Shown piece by piece: positions 13,157 to 23,704 of a stretch of DNA of 64,000 nt (position 1 is its first letter; each line of letters opens with the position of its first letter). The translations under genes were made by a program, and so were the position numbers. Origin of the DNA: Diphasiastrum complanatum (Eukaryota > Streptophyta > Lycopodiopsida > Lycopodiales > Lycopodiaceae). Under the pieces are notes generated by a model. That model had not been told where the DNA came from. It did not search any database and saw only the letters and a list, made by a program, of their open reading frames with translations. The stretch is from positions 10,801,246 through 10,865,245 of the forward strand of contig CM055098.1 of the NCBI GenBank assembly GCA_029204225.1, given 5' to 3'.

Positions 13157-14497
13157 CTACCACGTGTTGCTCCTTGCTATAGACTTGGACTTTTCCATCA
13201 ACAATGAGGCTGAGGGGACAGAGCTAAAAGATGCATCAACACTTAAGGAAGTAACCCTCCCAACTGATTTTCTGCGCAGCTCAAAAAGCTCCATGGAATC
13301 ATCACGAGATGATCCGGTGGAGTTGGAACGCCTGAGGTGCGGGAAGGGCTGCCGCCTGGTTGATGAATGTCTTCTCATCGGATGTCCTTTCTTATCAGCC
13401 CCTTTGGTGTCCTGTACACTGAAAGCACGGCTTAGCAGACGCATTCTTGAGGGCAGCAGTCCATGCACTCTTTGTGATTCTGAATGTTTTTTTATTTCCA
13501 GCCCATGATCATCGTCTCCGCCAAGACTGCCCAATTGCAAAATTCTCCGTGAAAGTGAAGATTCAGATCTGATTTGATGCGTTCCTTCATCGCTTGCGAC
13601 CGTAGAGGGCATTCTTGACAGTAAGGAAAAAGTCAACCCTCCGCCTCGGGAGTATGAAGAATTAGCCGATCGTGATTCCCCATATGAATGTGGATCACCA
13701 TTTACTAATGAGGATAATGTCTGATCGGGTGCAGACTCATGTGATGGTTGAGACTCGTATGAGGGTGCTAGTTCTTGCTGTCGCTGCTGAGCTGCGGAAC
13801 TATGTGGAGCAGTAGCTGCAGCCTCCTGAATCAGGAATATGGGTGCACGGCAAAAAGGGCAGTTTGAATTTGAGTTTAGCCACGTATCGATGCAAGGGAG
13901 GTGAAAAGCATGACCGCATTTTGGAAGCAGTCGAAGATGCTCATGATCTTGGAACTCGCTCAAGCAAACTGAACACTCCGTGCTATCTATCAATACACAA
14001 ACTTCCTCTCTGAACGAATAAACCGGAATCTTTTCGATCAAAGCTTCATCGACGCCATTTGACGTCTGGATCATAGCTTCATCGACGCCATTTGACGTCT
14101 GGTAATTCAAAGCAAACTCGAAATCCAGAATTGCACGATTATTGTCGTCTGCACGTAGCTGACGGCGCACCCTGCGATTCCGCCTCAGCATTAACGCAGC
14201 GCGGTATCGCCTGAAGATGCGATAACAGCCCACAAGGATAAACGCAGTGGCCAATATCTCTATGAACAGCAACACTGGATCAGTAAAGTTGACATGAAAC
14301 TTGCCACTACTGCCTGCACTTGCTGTTGTACTGTGGTTGTCTGGGTAGGATGGCGATGGATGATATATGTGTATTTCATGAGCAGGCTTGACTGAAGAAC
14401 AATTGATTGCTAGTGAAGGCTTAAAATTCATCCTGGCACCACAAGCATCTCCAGCAGCAAAAATCAGGCCAATATCAGCAACATATTTTCGTATCAT
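13157..14497 (-). CDS. ATL-family RING-H2 E3 ubiquitin ligase
   Basis: A 446-residue intronless frame. Residues 74-92 form one transmembrane helix ([15 protein letters not shown]) followed by an Arg-rich cytosolic segment. A GLD-like motif (GVDEALI..IPVY) lies at 147-160. The RING-H2 finger is at 175-216 with all eight ligands: C175, C178, C194, H196, H199, C202, C213 and C216, plus the conserved Trp206 (PCIDTWL) used for E2 binding. The C-terminal half is Ser-rich and low complexity. ATL proteins are membrane-anchored E3 ligases that pass ubiquitin from an E2 to substrate, often in defence or carbon/nitrogen responses. Here the specific target is unknown. A 33-bp tandem repeat duplicates [13 protein letters not shown] at 133-154. 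Met23 is an alternative start. Confidence 0.9.
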   Translation of the reverse strand: MIRKYVADIGLIFAAGDACGARMNFKPSLAINCSSVKPAHEIHIYHPSPSYPDNHSTTASAGSSGKFHVNFTDPVLLFIEILATAFILVGCYRIFRRYRAALMLRRNRRVRRQLRADDNNRAILDFEFALNYQTSNGVDEAMIQTSNGVDEALIEKIPVYSFREEVCVLIDSTECSVCLSEFQDHEHLRLLPKCGHAFHLPCIDTWLNSNSNCPFCRAPIFLIQEAAATAPHSSAAQQRQQELAPSYESQPSHESAPDQTLSSLVNGDPHSYGESRSANSSYSRGGGLTFSLLSRMPSTVASDEGTHQIRSESSLSRRILQLGSLGGDDDHGLEIKKHSESQRVHGLLPSRMRLLSRAFSVQDTKGADKKGHPMRRHSSTRRQPFPHLRRSNSTGSSRDDSMELFELRRKSVGRVTSLSVDASFSSVPSASLLMEKSKSIARSNTW

Positions 14498-15060
14498 CCA
14501 CGCAAAGCATCATCTGATGGACTCCACGATTACTTGCAAATGACGGCAGAAAATAAGTATGTTCACAGATCTATCTTGTTGCGGAAAAGTCTAATCTGGG
14601 CTTTATGATCATTATTTTCTCTAGATTCAGAATACAATCAAAAGACATCATTTGCAGTGAATAAGTATGATCACAGCTGTATCTTCTTGAGAACAAATCT
14701 ACTTCTGGGCTTTATGATCGCAATTTTCCAGTATAGATTACAGCTACATAAGGTCTCTAGTCATCCAAGACGTGCCTAGGCACTTTGCGTATCAGATTAT
14801 GAAGGTCTTAAGCTTTGCTCCTTATTACTCTGACTACATTGAACCAACAATATGCATAACCTGCAGCAATTGTTTCAATTTCAAGGTTCAGTCAGACTGG
14901 TCAAAAAACCCAAGTCTATGGTGTATGTATGATCAAGACAGGTCATAACCAGAATAAGATCCACAGTGTATGGCAAAAGAATTCAGCAATAATTCACTGG
15001 CTACATAGACAGAAAAGTTTGAAATTTCTATCCATTAAAGTAGACGAGCATTCCAAACCA
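14498..15060. other. Upstream region of the ATL gene
   Basis: Probable promoter and 5' untranslated region of the divergent ATL gene. It contains a diverged internal repeat: 14540-14600 and 14660-14720 share 'AATAAGTATG.TCACAG.T.TATCTT' and 'TCTGGGCTTTATGATC'. I cannot place a TATA box with confidence. Confidence 0.35.
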
Positions 15061-15067
15061 GAAATAA

Positions 15068-15476
15068 GTGAGGGGGAAGCGCCTCAAAACGCGGAAGGCC
15101 CCCCCGCCCGTGGGGCCTGGGCCTTCCCCTCCGTAAACGCCAGCAGATTTTTTTTTTTTTTAAAGAAAGTCTACTTCCGAAAATAGCAAATTCAGATTTC
15201 GTTTGACTTTCTAAATTAGCAACTGAACATTACAAAAATGTAGTGTGTTCTCAGGCCTTCTAAAAATAGCAAAAGTAGCTTACAAATCTGTAAGGTATTT
15301 ATTGCTCATACTTTTCAAAGTACAAAATTATGCCATTTAAGACAACTTTCAAATACACTTAAAAAGATCATTAAGTATTTACTTAATGGGGAAGGCCCCC
15401 AGCGCTCGGGCCTTCCCCAATTTAAGGCACAGGGCCTTAAATTGGGGAAGGCCCGAGGACTGAGGCCTTCCCCGTC
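15068..15476. repeat. GC-rich nested palindromes built from GGGGAAGGCC boxes
   Basis: At 15388-15473 three hairpins overlap. The first stem is 15388-15398 with 15408-15418. The second is a perfect 21-bp stem, 15408-15428 with 15434-15454, and a 5-base loop. The third is 15444-15453 with 15464-15473. All are built from GGGGAAGGCC and its complement. A related cluster at 15068-15140 has the same box and a similar right flank (CGTAAACGCC against CGTAAAGGC). The sequence between them is ordinary AT-rich DNA. Confidence 0.8.
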
Positions 15477-15689
15477 GTAAAGGCACTAGCAAAAAACTTT
15501 AAAACTAACTACTAGAAATTTCTAGACGTGTGAAACTTCTAGACTCTTCTTTTTTACTGGTTCAGTTTTTACTGTAGGTTCGATGGAGTCACGATGGAGC
15601 TGCGCTGCCGAGGGCGATGGAGTCGCGATGGAGTGGCGCCAGTTTCAGCTGGTCGTAGGGCGATGGAGGGGCGCAGTTTCTGTAGGGCG

Positions 15690-16480
15690 ATGGAGGGGGG
15701 CAACGTTTCTGTAGGGTATCAGCGCCTTCTTCAGGAGTATGACCAAAGTTCAGTGTCATTTCAGTACAAGTAGGGCCAAGGCATATGCAGTTTACATAGA
15801 ACTTCTAGTCTTTTGTTCTTTTTGAAAGATCCCGAGCTAGCATATAACTGTTAGCATTTAGCACCGCCTTCGATAAAGCATAGTATACGAAACTGTTTGG
15901 ACAGGTTAAATCCGCGCGGATTACTTCCAATCCTGGAGACTTCCTATATAGATTTTCCTCGACCTTGAGCAGACAGTTTTGTAGAAAAGAATTAATATGT
16001 TTTGTAGACAGTTTTGTTCTGCAAGATTGTCCACAGAAGAGAGTTGCTTCTTCCAATATTCATCTCGAAACACATGTTATCGGGATATTATATCACATGC
16101 GTCAGGGAGAAAAAGAGAGAGATCCATAATTACACCATAAAAGCAGCATACTGAAATTTTTAAGGATAATCAAAGTGCGTCTTAATGCTAGTCTCAGATG
16201 CCACAATATTCGATATGCTGCCAGTTGCTCCAACTACATGTTCAATAATCATCCTGTGTTTAACCTGTGCAGATTTTTACAGTCACAGGAAAGCAGCATA
16301 TGGACGAACTTAAACTTACGCTAAGTTGTCCGGTGATCAAGCTAACGTTAACAATTCGATTGTCAGGCGTACTGGAATGCCTAAACAACGGAAGCATCGC
16401 TTCGGTCACACGTTTTTAGTGTACATTCTGTTCTGAAGTTCTGCTAGATGACTATGTTAGACATGATGGATGTTGATATT
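15690..16480 (-). pseudogene. Short-chain dehydrogenase/reductase pseudogene (3' exons)
   Basis: On the minus strand the 16480-16310 part reads KRVTEAMLPLF...RIVNVS, and its exon ends at a GTAAGT donor near 16315. The next block, 16056-15700, reads the SDR active-site region YALSKAVLNA (Tyr-x-x-x-Lys) and then FYVNC, GPTCTEMTLNFGHTPEEGA. These match the carbonyl reductase / neomenthol dehydrogenase type of SDR, which reduce ketones with NADPH. Stops interrupt the frame just before KRVTEAM and after SKRTKD, and the cofactor-binding N-terminus is absent, so it is a decayed 3' portion. Confidence 0.65.
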
Positions 16481-16489
16481 GAGGTCCTG

Positions 16490-18612
16490 AGAGATTGATT
16501 GTCCTTCTTTTGATCGTCATTTACCTGAAGTGGAAAATGAGTTGGAAGATGTTGCTCCTGAGATGCACGATGTTTGTGGGGGTTCTCAATCCATTGAAGC
16601 AAATATTGTGAATGTTTTTACTTCATTTTGTTCTGCTGGTGATTCTGAGAATGTGCATTTTGATAATGAGAATAGAGATTCTGTTGTTGAAGGATGTACA
16701 ATTTCTCGTTTCAGAGATGTAGATCCAGTTGAGCTTAATAATGTGAAGAGTGGTGGTCGACGTAATAGTAAGCATTGTGAGATGTGGGCCCGTAATACTT
16801 TTGATGAATGGAGGCGGTTTCGAGGCTATGATACTGCTGAAAGCATTGAAGACCTTTCTGAACATGAGGATGTTAAAGGATTTGTCGATACGTTGGCTTT
16901 GTTTTTATTGCAGGTTACTAAAAAAGATGGACAACTATACCCTCCTGGAAGGTCGCACTAGCTTATTCTTTTGCAGTATTCAAGGCTTATTAAGAGCCAT
17001 TGGTAGATTGATATGTTCTCGTCAAGCACAATGTGTACTTGAAACTGGGATTCCTGCTGTTCCTTTTAATATTCTTACTGACAGTCGATATAACCGTGTC
17101 AAGGTTGCTGGTGACGAAGCTGTTATTCGTTCATCTGTTGCTGGCTTGGGAAAGAGTGTTAAAAAAAGTTCTGTGTTGACAATTAATGAGGAAAGTAAGA
17201 TGCTTTCCCAGGATATATGTCAACCTACCAGTCCTTCTGGTGTGAACCTTAGGTTTGGTTACTTTTGTACCCGTAATTTCTTCATTCGAGGTGCCTCTAA
17301 GCTCCGCAGGCTTGACGATACTGATTTCAGTCTACAGTCTGATGCAGGTGGTCGTACTGTTCTAAGGTAATTTCCGTATATGTATTGTTTATTTGCTAGG
17401 TTTTAGAGATTGTCCCGTGTGTGACAGGTTAATTTTTTTGACATTTTGACATTTTTCTGAAACAGGTTTAGTCAGGGCATTTCAAAGAATTGGCATTTTG
17501 ATGTTTCTCGATGTGGTCCTGATTATCACCGGCCTGTAGTTGATGGTGGTATCAAGGATGTCTTGGATACTTGTGATGTTCTTATCAATCATCGTCTTCA
17601 ATGGTCTGATGAGGAATCTGGGCCACATCCCTTATTTTTTACGCCTCGTAACAAATGGAAATCTTCTGATCCTGTTTGGTTTCTGAAATGTCCAGTTGGG
17701 AGGAATATGTTTAGGAATTTGACATTGAGGCTTACTAGTGACCTTAACCTGAAAAATAAGATAATTAGTAATAAAACAGGTAGGGGAGTTGGGATTACTA
17801 GGATGGAAGAAGCCTCTGTGCCGGTGGAGTATGGAATGGAATTGTCCGGTCATCGTAACGCAAAGTCTTATGGGAAGTATGAATGTCTTTGTAACGCTGT
17901 TAATTCTTTGTTGGATCAATGTTTTTGTGCTTTATTTGATCAGTCTAGTGTTTTTGCATGTTATTATATGTGGTGGTGATTTTTATTTAAAAATTTTGTT
18001 TTATGAAGGTACAATTGTAGTGAGAAAATGATACAAGATCGAGCTATGCAACGTATAATATCAAGAGAGACAAAGAATGGGAAGGCTTTGCAATTTGAGG
18101 ATGCATTAAAGCAGGAACAAGAGAAGTACCTTGAATTTAAAGAGGCTGAAATTCATTCAATTTCTAGCATGTCTATTGATAATGATTGCAATAACGAAGT
18201 CAAAGAAGTCTGTCATGGTCCTGCTGTAGGAATTACGAATCTTTTTGCTGAAAATTTTGTTTGTGTTGGGTCTGAAGCTTCTGGAAAGTGTAAAGCGATT
18301 AAAGTTGTTGTAGCAGATGATAATGAGGCAATTAAAGTTGCTGCATTGAAGAATGTGAATGATTGTTCATATTTCAAAGAGGATGCTGATTTTTGGGATA
18401 GTGTAGAAGGGCAAATTGCTATGGAAGAGGAAATGAAAAAGTACAAAGATAAATTGGATTCTATCTTTCCTGCTGTTGATAGATCAACTTCTATCTATGT
18501 TGGTCATCAGATTCACAATCTGAACAATTGCAACATCACCCTGAATCTTGCTGATTCTGTTGCTACTGTAGATTTGTTGTTGAAATTGAAAGCTTTAGTC
18601 TCCAAGGAATAG
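16490..18612 (+). CDS. Crypton-like tyrosine recombinase (DUF3504-type), multi-exon
   Basis: The N-terminal block 16530-16950 ends DGQLYPPG, the DUF3504 landmark. Coding then shifts frame (near 16950) into a block to 17366, joined by a 99-base GT-AG intron (17367-17465) to 17466-17979. Landmarks of a tyrosine recombinase are in order: FFIRG..KLRRL (box I Arg), SKNWHFD, LFFTPRNKW, VGRNMF, GITRMEE (box II Arg) and SGHRNAKSYGKY (His and candidate nucleophile Tyr). A further exon, 18021-18612, encodes a charged, coiled-coil-like C-terminus ending LKLKALVSKE. Its donor is unresolved. Crypton elements move by site-specific recombination without a DDE enzyme. The frameshift near 16950 means this copy may be inactive unless an intron restores it. 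Confidence 0.6.
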
Positions 18613-18899
18613 ATAGATTTTAGTTTGAAGGGAGTAAGAACATTGATAGTGGTGTAAATTGACAGTTTAGTTTTTGTTAAACTTGATAGAGATTTTTGGA
18701 TAGGAACATTTTGGTAACATACTTGAATCAAAACATCAGTTTGCTGTTTTTTGTACTTCTGTTCTTCAGTTGGCTGTTTTTCAGTTGGCTGTTTTCTAAA
18801 AATTTTTTCAGTATTTCAGTTGGTTGTTTTTCAGAATTTCAGTTTCTTTTTGTATGTACTTGTTTAGCTTTCCTATAGACAGAACATTGCACTCAACAT

Positions 18900-19705
18900 A
18901 GGAAGTAACAATTTTAAGAACTGGCGACATTATCTATATGGGTCTAAATTCTTGATTGAAAGTGATCATCATAGTTTGAAATATTTTATGAGCCAAAAGC
19001 AATTGAACGACAAGCAAAGCAGATGGTTGTCACAGGATCAATTTTATAATTTCAATATCGAATATCTTAAAGAGAAAGATAATGTAGTTATAGATGCGTT
19101 ATCGAAAATATGGTCTTCATAGATGCAGGCATCATCAAATTCTATAGAAGAATATATAGCTTATTTGGCAAAACATGGGAGCAAAATTTTGAATCACCCT
19201 TTAATGGAGGAGCATAAAATGTTGTGGCCAAATTAAGATTTGACACAATTTCTATGGTAACTTTACTAAATGTTGATTGGATAAAAGAAATTCAAGCAGA
19301 GTATATGGAGGATCTTGATTTAAAAAAGATTTGGGTCAGAATTAAAAAAATCCCAATTCTGTTGTTCATCCTCGTTATAAGAGGCAAAAAAAAATATTGG
19401 TGTATGATAATTCTAGAGTTGTGCTTCCTTCTAGATCTAAGTTTATTCCAGAAGTACTATATGAGCTACATTCATATCTGAGTGTTGGGCATAGTGGAAA
19501 GTTGAAGACATATCAAACAATAAGGAAGCTATTTAAATGGGTTGGTATGAGGAAGATTATATATACATATGTGCAAGAATGTATTTCTTGTCAAGTGATT
19601 AAGGTGGAACATGTCAAGCAACCAGGTTTGTTGCATCCACTGTCCATTCCTACATAGTGTTTGGACAAGTATTAGCATGGATTTTATACCTTCATTGCTA
19701 CAACG
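18900..19705 (+). mobile_element. Ty3/gypsy fragment (RNase H and integrase zinc finger)
   Basis: Reading through stops: RNase H (WRHYLYGSKFLIESDHHSLK, then SRWLSQDQFYNFNIEYLKEK and DALSK) followed by the integrase HHCC finger at 19397-19657 (ELHSYLSVGHSGKLK ... CISCQVIK). It diverges from the complete gypsy element at 51-58 kb, so it is a different family. It is cut off at about 19705, where copia integrase sequence begins. Confidence 0.75.
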
Positions 19706-20548
19706 TCTAGAGGTGGCAGTCTATCTTCAAAATAGAAGTCCTACCATTGCCATACCAAAGATAACACCTGAGGAGGCATTCATGAAGAAGAAGCCAAAAG
19801 TGAATCACTTGCAAATCTTTGGATGTAAGGCCTTTGTACACATTCCTAAGGAAGAGAGATGTAAGCTTGATGTGAAAGCTATCAAGTGTATATCCTAGGA
19901 CATGATGATCATGTGAAGGGCTATAGATGTTTTGATCCAATGGAGAACAAAATACATGTCAGCCATGATGTCATTTTTGATGAATCTAAGATGTATGAAG
20001 ACGAGGATGTTGAGAAGACAAACACATCTAGTGGGAAAGATGGTATAGTGAGGATACCTCCTAATGATGATCCATTTATTGACTTTCCTAGTGATGGACA
20101 TGAGGATACATCTCAAGATACTACTACTCAACCTCAAGAGACAAGTTGGAGAGGTAGAGATAAACCTTTTGGATTGTAATTACAGGTGACAAACGCAAGG
20201 AGAAAGATGTACCGTGGGATACATTTTCACAAGGAAGCCGATCATCTGACATGACGCTCCCTAAGTGGTTTGAGAGACTGTTGGAGAGCCGCGACATGGA
20301 TGACTTTCCATAATCATCTAGCCAGGGAGAGCTACGAAGATCAACAAGAGAGAAGACACAACCTGAAAGGTATGAAGAAAATTAGCATTATTCAAAGCAA
20401 AGAACCTTCGACTTCTGGTGAAGCGAAGGATGATGACATTTGGGTCGAGGCCATGGGAGAGGAGATGGAGTCAATTGCTAAGCATAGCACATGGGACTTA
20501 GTGGAACCACCAATTGGCAAGAAACTCATTGGCTCTCATCAAATCTGA
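19706..20548 (+). mobile_element. Ty1/copia fragment (integrase end to start of reverse transcriptase)
   Basis: Coding resumes in copia integrase (VYLQNRSPT...TPEEAF, LQIFGCKAFVHIPKEER, GYRCFDPMENKIHVSHDVIFDE) and runs through the variable linker to the reverse-transcriptase start (WVEAMGEEMESIAKHSTWDL). It ends abruptly near 20545 against a copia element in the opposite orientation. Confidence 0.75.
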
Positions 20549-20623
20549 CATCTCTCATTGTTTTTATAGTGTTCGTGTCTGGCATGTAGACTCTGCAGTA
20601 TGATGAGTTGTTGTCATAACCTA

Positions 20624-21361
20624 CTAGAAATCCCCGCTCGCTTTCTCATCAAGCTTCTTTCGAAGCTTATTAGGAATATGTGCATAAGCTGCACAACCAA
20701 AGATTCTGCTGTGAGACAGGTTGGGCTTTCTACCCCACCATAACTCGTGTGGTGTCCTATGAGGGACACCAAACTTCCATGTCCTGTTCTGGATGTATGC
20801 GGCTGTAGCTACTGCTTCAGCCCACAGTACCCTTGGAGCTTTTGAGTAGGCCATCATGCATCTGGCAGCTTCCATTAGAGTCCTAATCTTTCTTTCTACA
20901 ACACCGTTGTGCTGCGGTGTGTAAGATGCAGTCCTTCTATGAATGATACCATGATCATTGCAGAAGTCAGTGAATCGATTCGAGATGTATTCTCCACCTC
21001 GATCTGTTTTGATCTGCTTCACTTTATTACCAGTGCATCTTTCTGTCCAATTCACATACTCTGTGAATTTGTCAAATGCTTTTGATTTATTGTAAATAAA
21101 ATAGACTTTGGCAAATTTATTGTAATCTTCAATAAAGGTAATGTAATATTTTCCTACTGAGATCACATTGAAAGGCCCACAGATGTCAGAATGCAGTAAC
21201 TCTATAACCTTGGACGTTCTGTAGGAGTCCTTGACAAAAGGAGTGTGTGACATCTTACCCTTCATACATGCATCATAGGTCGTCGAACTGGTTGCATTCG
21301 AGATGCTCATCCTTGTTATTGCTCCATGATGGCTTGCTTGATATAGTGCCATTGAATTCAT
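20624..21361 (-). pseudogene. Copia integrase block
   Basis: A 245-codon open frame covers the catalytic core of copia integrase, which inserts the cDNA into the host genome. The Asp of HSDICGPF, the Asp of KTDRGGEY and the Glu of HNGVVERKIRTLMEAA form the DDE triad. The GAG-pre-integrase CMKGKMSHTPF precedes it. It is part of the truncated element 20545-23370 and would not be made as a separate protein. Confidence 0.8.
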
Positions 21362-22014
21362 ATGGCATAGTCTCTTGTGCTATAGAGTATCTGGTGAATC
21401 ATCATGAGTCTAATGCACTTGATCTGTAGGCAGGCGTACCTTCAAGTGATACAAATTGCCTTTTCTTCTACCTTGAGTGATCAGAGTACTGGTACTTGCA
21501 TCAACAACGTTGCATGCTTTGTTTGAAAACGTCACATGCATCCTGCATCAGCTATTCTTGCCACTGATAGCAAGTCCTGCTACAATGTAGGCATGAACAG
21601 AACATCTTCGAGTCATCTGTCTCTGTCGTTCGCGTTGAGCCACAATGAACCAATACCATTCACTTGATATTTTGATCCATCTCCAAAAACGATAAATCTT
21701 GATGGATCTGCACTTCGAAAACCAGACATGATTCGTCTTGATGTAACAAAGTGTGAGGTAGCTCCTGAGTCTAGGATTACCTCCTGTGTGTCAGGTGTTG
21801 ACACTGCACACATGTTTGCACAGATGTAGGTAGTCGAATTACCATGATTTGATCTTTCTTTGTCCATTTTTGAGCTCTTTGGCTCCTTGACAGAGGATGA
21901 ACTATTATTGTTCTCATGTCTGCTTTGAGTTGATTTGTTTCTTGGGTTCAGGCGACAGTCCATGGCTGCATGGCCTTTCTTGTGGCAGTGGATACACTCA
22001 ATTTTTGGATTAAG

Positions 22015-23086
22015 CTAACACGAATCAATAGTATGCCCTTCGTATTTGCATCTCACGCATGTCTTCTTGTCTCTACTTTGTTGTTTCAACCTTCCTTTAT
22101 TCTTCCATTTGCCTTTGCTGGTTCCTTCTGCTTGCTGATCATGATCTTGCTTTCGATCTAACTCCCTCTTAGGCTTGAATTGTTTCTTTGTCTTCTCCTT
22201 GTTGCTGTAGAGAGCTTGGTCAAAAGCATCCTTGTGATCAAGGTGCTCTCGAGCCTCGACTTCTTCTCGAATCTCGACAATTGCCTTATCGAGTGTCATT
22301 GTAGGATCCTTTACTAGTAGTGTTCTGGTTGTCTAGAAGGATATTGGTAAGACTCTCAATAGATAAGTGAGCTGCTTCTCTGCTGACACTACATTTTCTG
22401 CTCCAGAATTGTGTAGTGAAAGGAATAGATCCTTCAACTGCCTATAAAGTGAGGTCTTTGCCATCCCACTATAGGTTTGTCAGCTGATCTTCAAGCATCA
22501 TTATCTGACTGAGTGATATCGTCTGAAACCTTGTGAGTAAAGTATTCCACATCTCTTTTGCTTTAGAGAGTGTAGCCAGGTCAAGAGTCAGACTATCCTC
22601 GATGAATGATGATAACAAAACGACTGCCTTGTCATTCTTCTCCCTCCATTCATGTAGCTCCTTGCCTGTTGTTGTAGACATCTCCTCGGTGCCATTTACC
22701 CAAGGGAATAATCCTTCTCCCTTTAGTATCAGCGAGGTCTTAACCTTCAATGCTAGGAAGTTAGATCCCGATGAATCCAGAACTATACAGATTTTGGATT
22801 GTATGCTGCTGATTGAAGCCATTGCTTCTGAATTTGTGTTCTCACTTGTTAATGGTTCTTTGTTTGAATGCTTAGCCTCCTGGATTTGGTAGCTTTTTCG
22901 GCTATGTCTAATTATGACAAAGTAGGCTCTGATACCATTGATGAAAAATCTAAATGTGTGCAATTGTGCAAACTCAAAATTCCAGTAAAATTTTGGTAAC
23001 GAACTGATAGAAATCTCTCGAACGATTCGCAAAACTGTTCTGATCACGAATAATTTCTGCTTGAGAAGAATTTGTGATCCAGTCAA
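22015..23086 (-). pseudogene. Copia gag region
   Basis: Gag forms the virus-like particle that packages retrotransposon RNA. The 23086-22469 block holds the UBN2-type gag core (EWREKNDKAVVLLSSFIEDS, AKEMWNTLLTRF); a frameshifted segment leads to 22299-22015 with the Lys-rich zinc-knuckle region. The first part of the 23086 frame is LTR and primer site; the likely gag start is the Met at MASISSIQ. Confidence 0.75.
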
Positions 23087-23370
23087 GCTCTACAACGAAA
23101 CAAAATGAAACAAAATGAAGTGAAACCAGACGAAAGAGAAGAATTCACAAAAAGATCAATTAGACTTTGTAACGAGATGAAATAAAACGAAACGAAACTA
23201 TACGAAACAAAACGAAATGAAAAGAAACTTAAATGAGCTCTGAAATTGATTTATGCTTATAGCCAAGTGATCACGAAGCGAAACATGAAGCGAAAACATT
23301 CGCGAATAAGATCAGTTCGTGTGGAATTCAAATATGATTGCTGGTCACTACTGGCTATATCATTCCAACA

Positions 23371-23640
23371 CTCCCCCTCAAAGTGGGGCACAGGTCATGT
23401 TCCCTACTCTGATACCATGTAGAAAATAGGTGGTCCTTCAATGGATACAACTTAGCATTTCTGGTTCAAAGGTTGCACCAAAATCACGGAGCCTTTTGCC
23501 CCTTCCCATGAGCCGTGTTTCGGGATCCCGTCCCCTGACGCCTAGTCGCCCACGAATCCAAGTGCTCCCCCTTACCTGCAAAGGGGCTAGTACCAAGGGA
23601 CATTATACACATTGAAAATCATTTTAAATGTGTACTGAAA
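23371..23640 (-). repeat. Second minimal PBS-PPT unit fused to the copia LTR
   Basis: Reading the minus strand, a segment at 23617-23417 resembles the LTR of the minimal element at 11.8-12.2 kb (TGTCCCTTGG..TAGCCC.TTT, GGGATCCCGAAACACGG). It is followed by a primer site TGGTATCAGAG (23416-23406), about 20 bases, and a polypurine tract TTTGAGGGGGAG (to 23371). There the copia 5' LTR starts with TGTTGG. The interval between the LTR-like segments is only 46 bases. Confidence 0.6.
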
Positions 23641-23704
23641 TAAACACACATACACTTATCAATCTCTCGTTGACTCGAAAACAAAAGAGTTTAGGAATAT
23701 CATA

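Larger units (their letters stand above)
20545..23370 (-). mobile_element. 3'-truncated Ty1/copia element with 5' LTR, primer site, gag, protease and integrase
   Basis: The 5' LTR is 22941-23370 (minus-strand TGTTGGAATG...TTCATCA). The primer site is 22927-22938 (TGGTATCAGAGC). Gag lies at about 22900-22015 with two zinc knuckles (CVRCKYEGHTIDSC and CIHCHKKGHAAMDC). The aspartic protease motif DSGATSHF is near 21760. The integrase core spans 21361-20624 (HSDICGPF, DRGGEY, HNGVVERK, i.e. the DDE triad). Reverse transcriptase, RNase H and the 3' LTR are missing; the element stops at about 20545 after GYDNNSSYCRVY. Confidence 0.85.
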
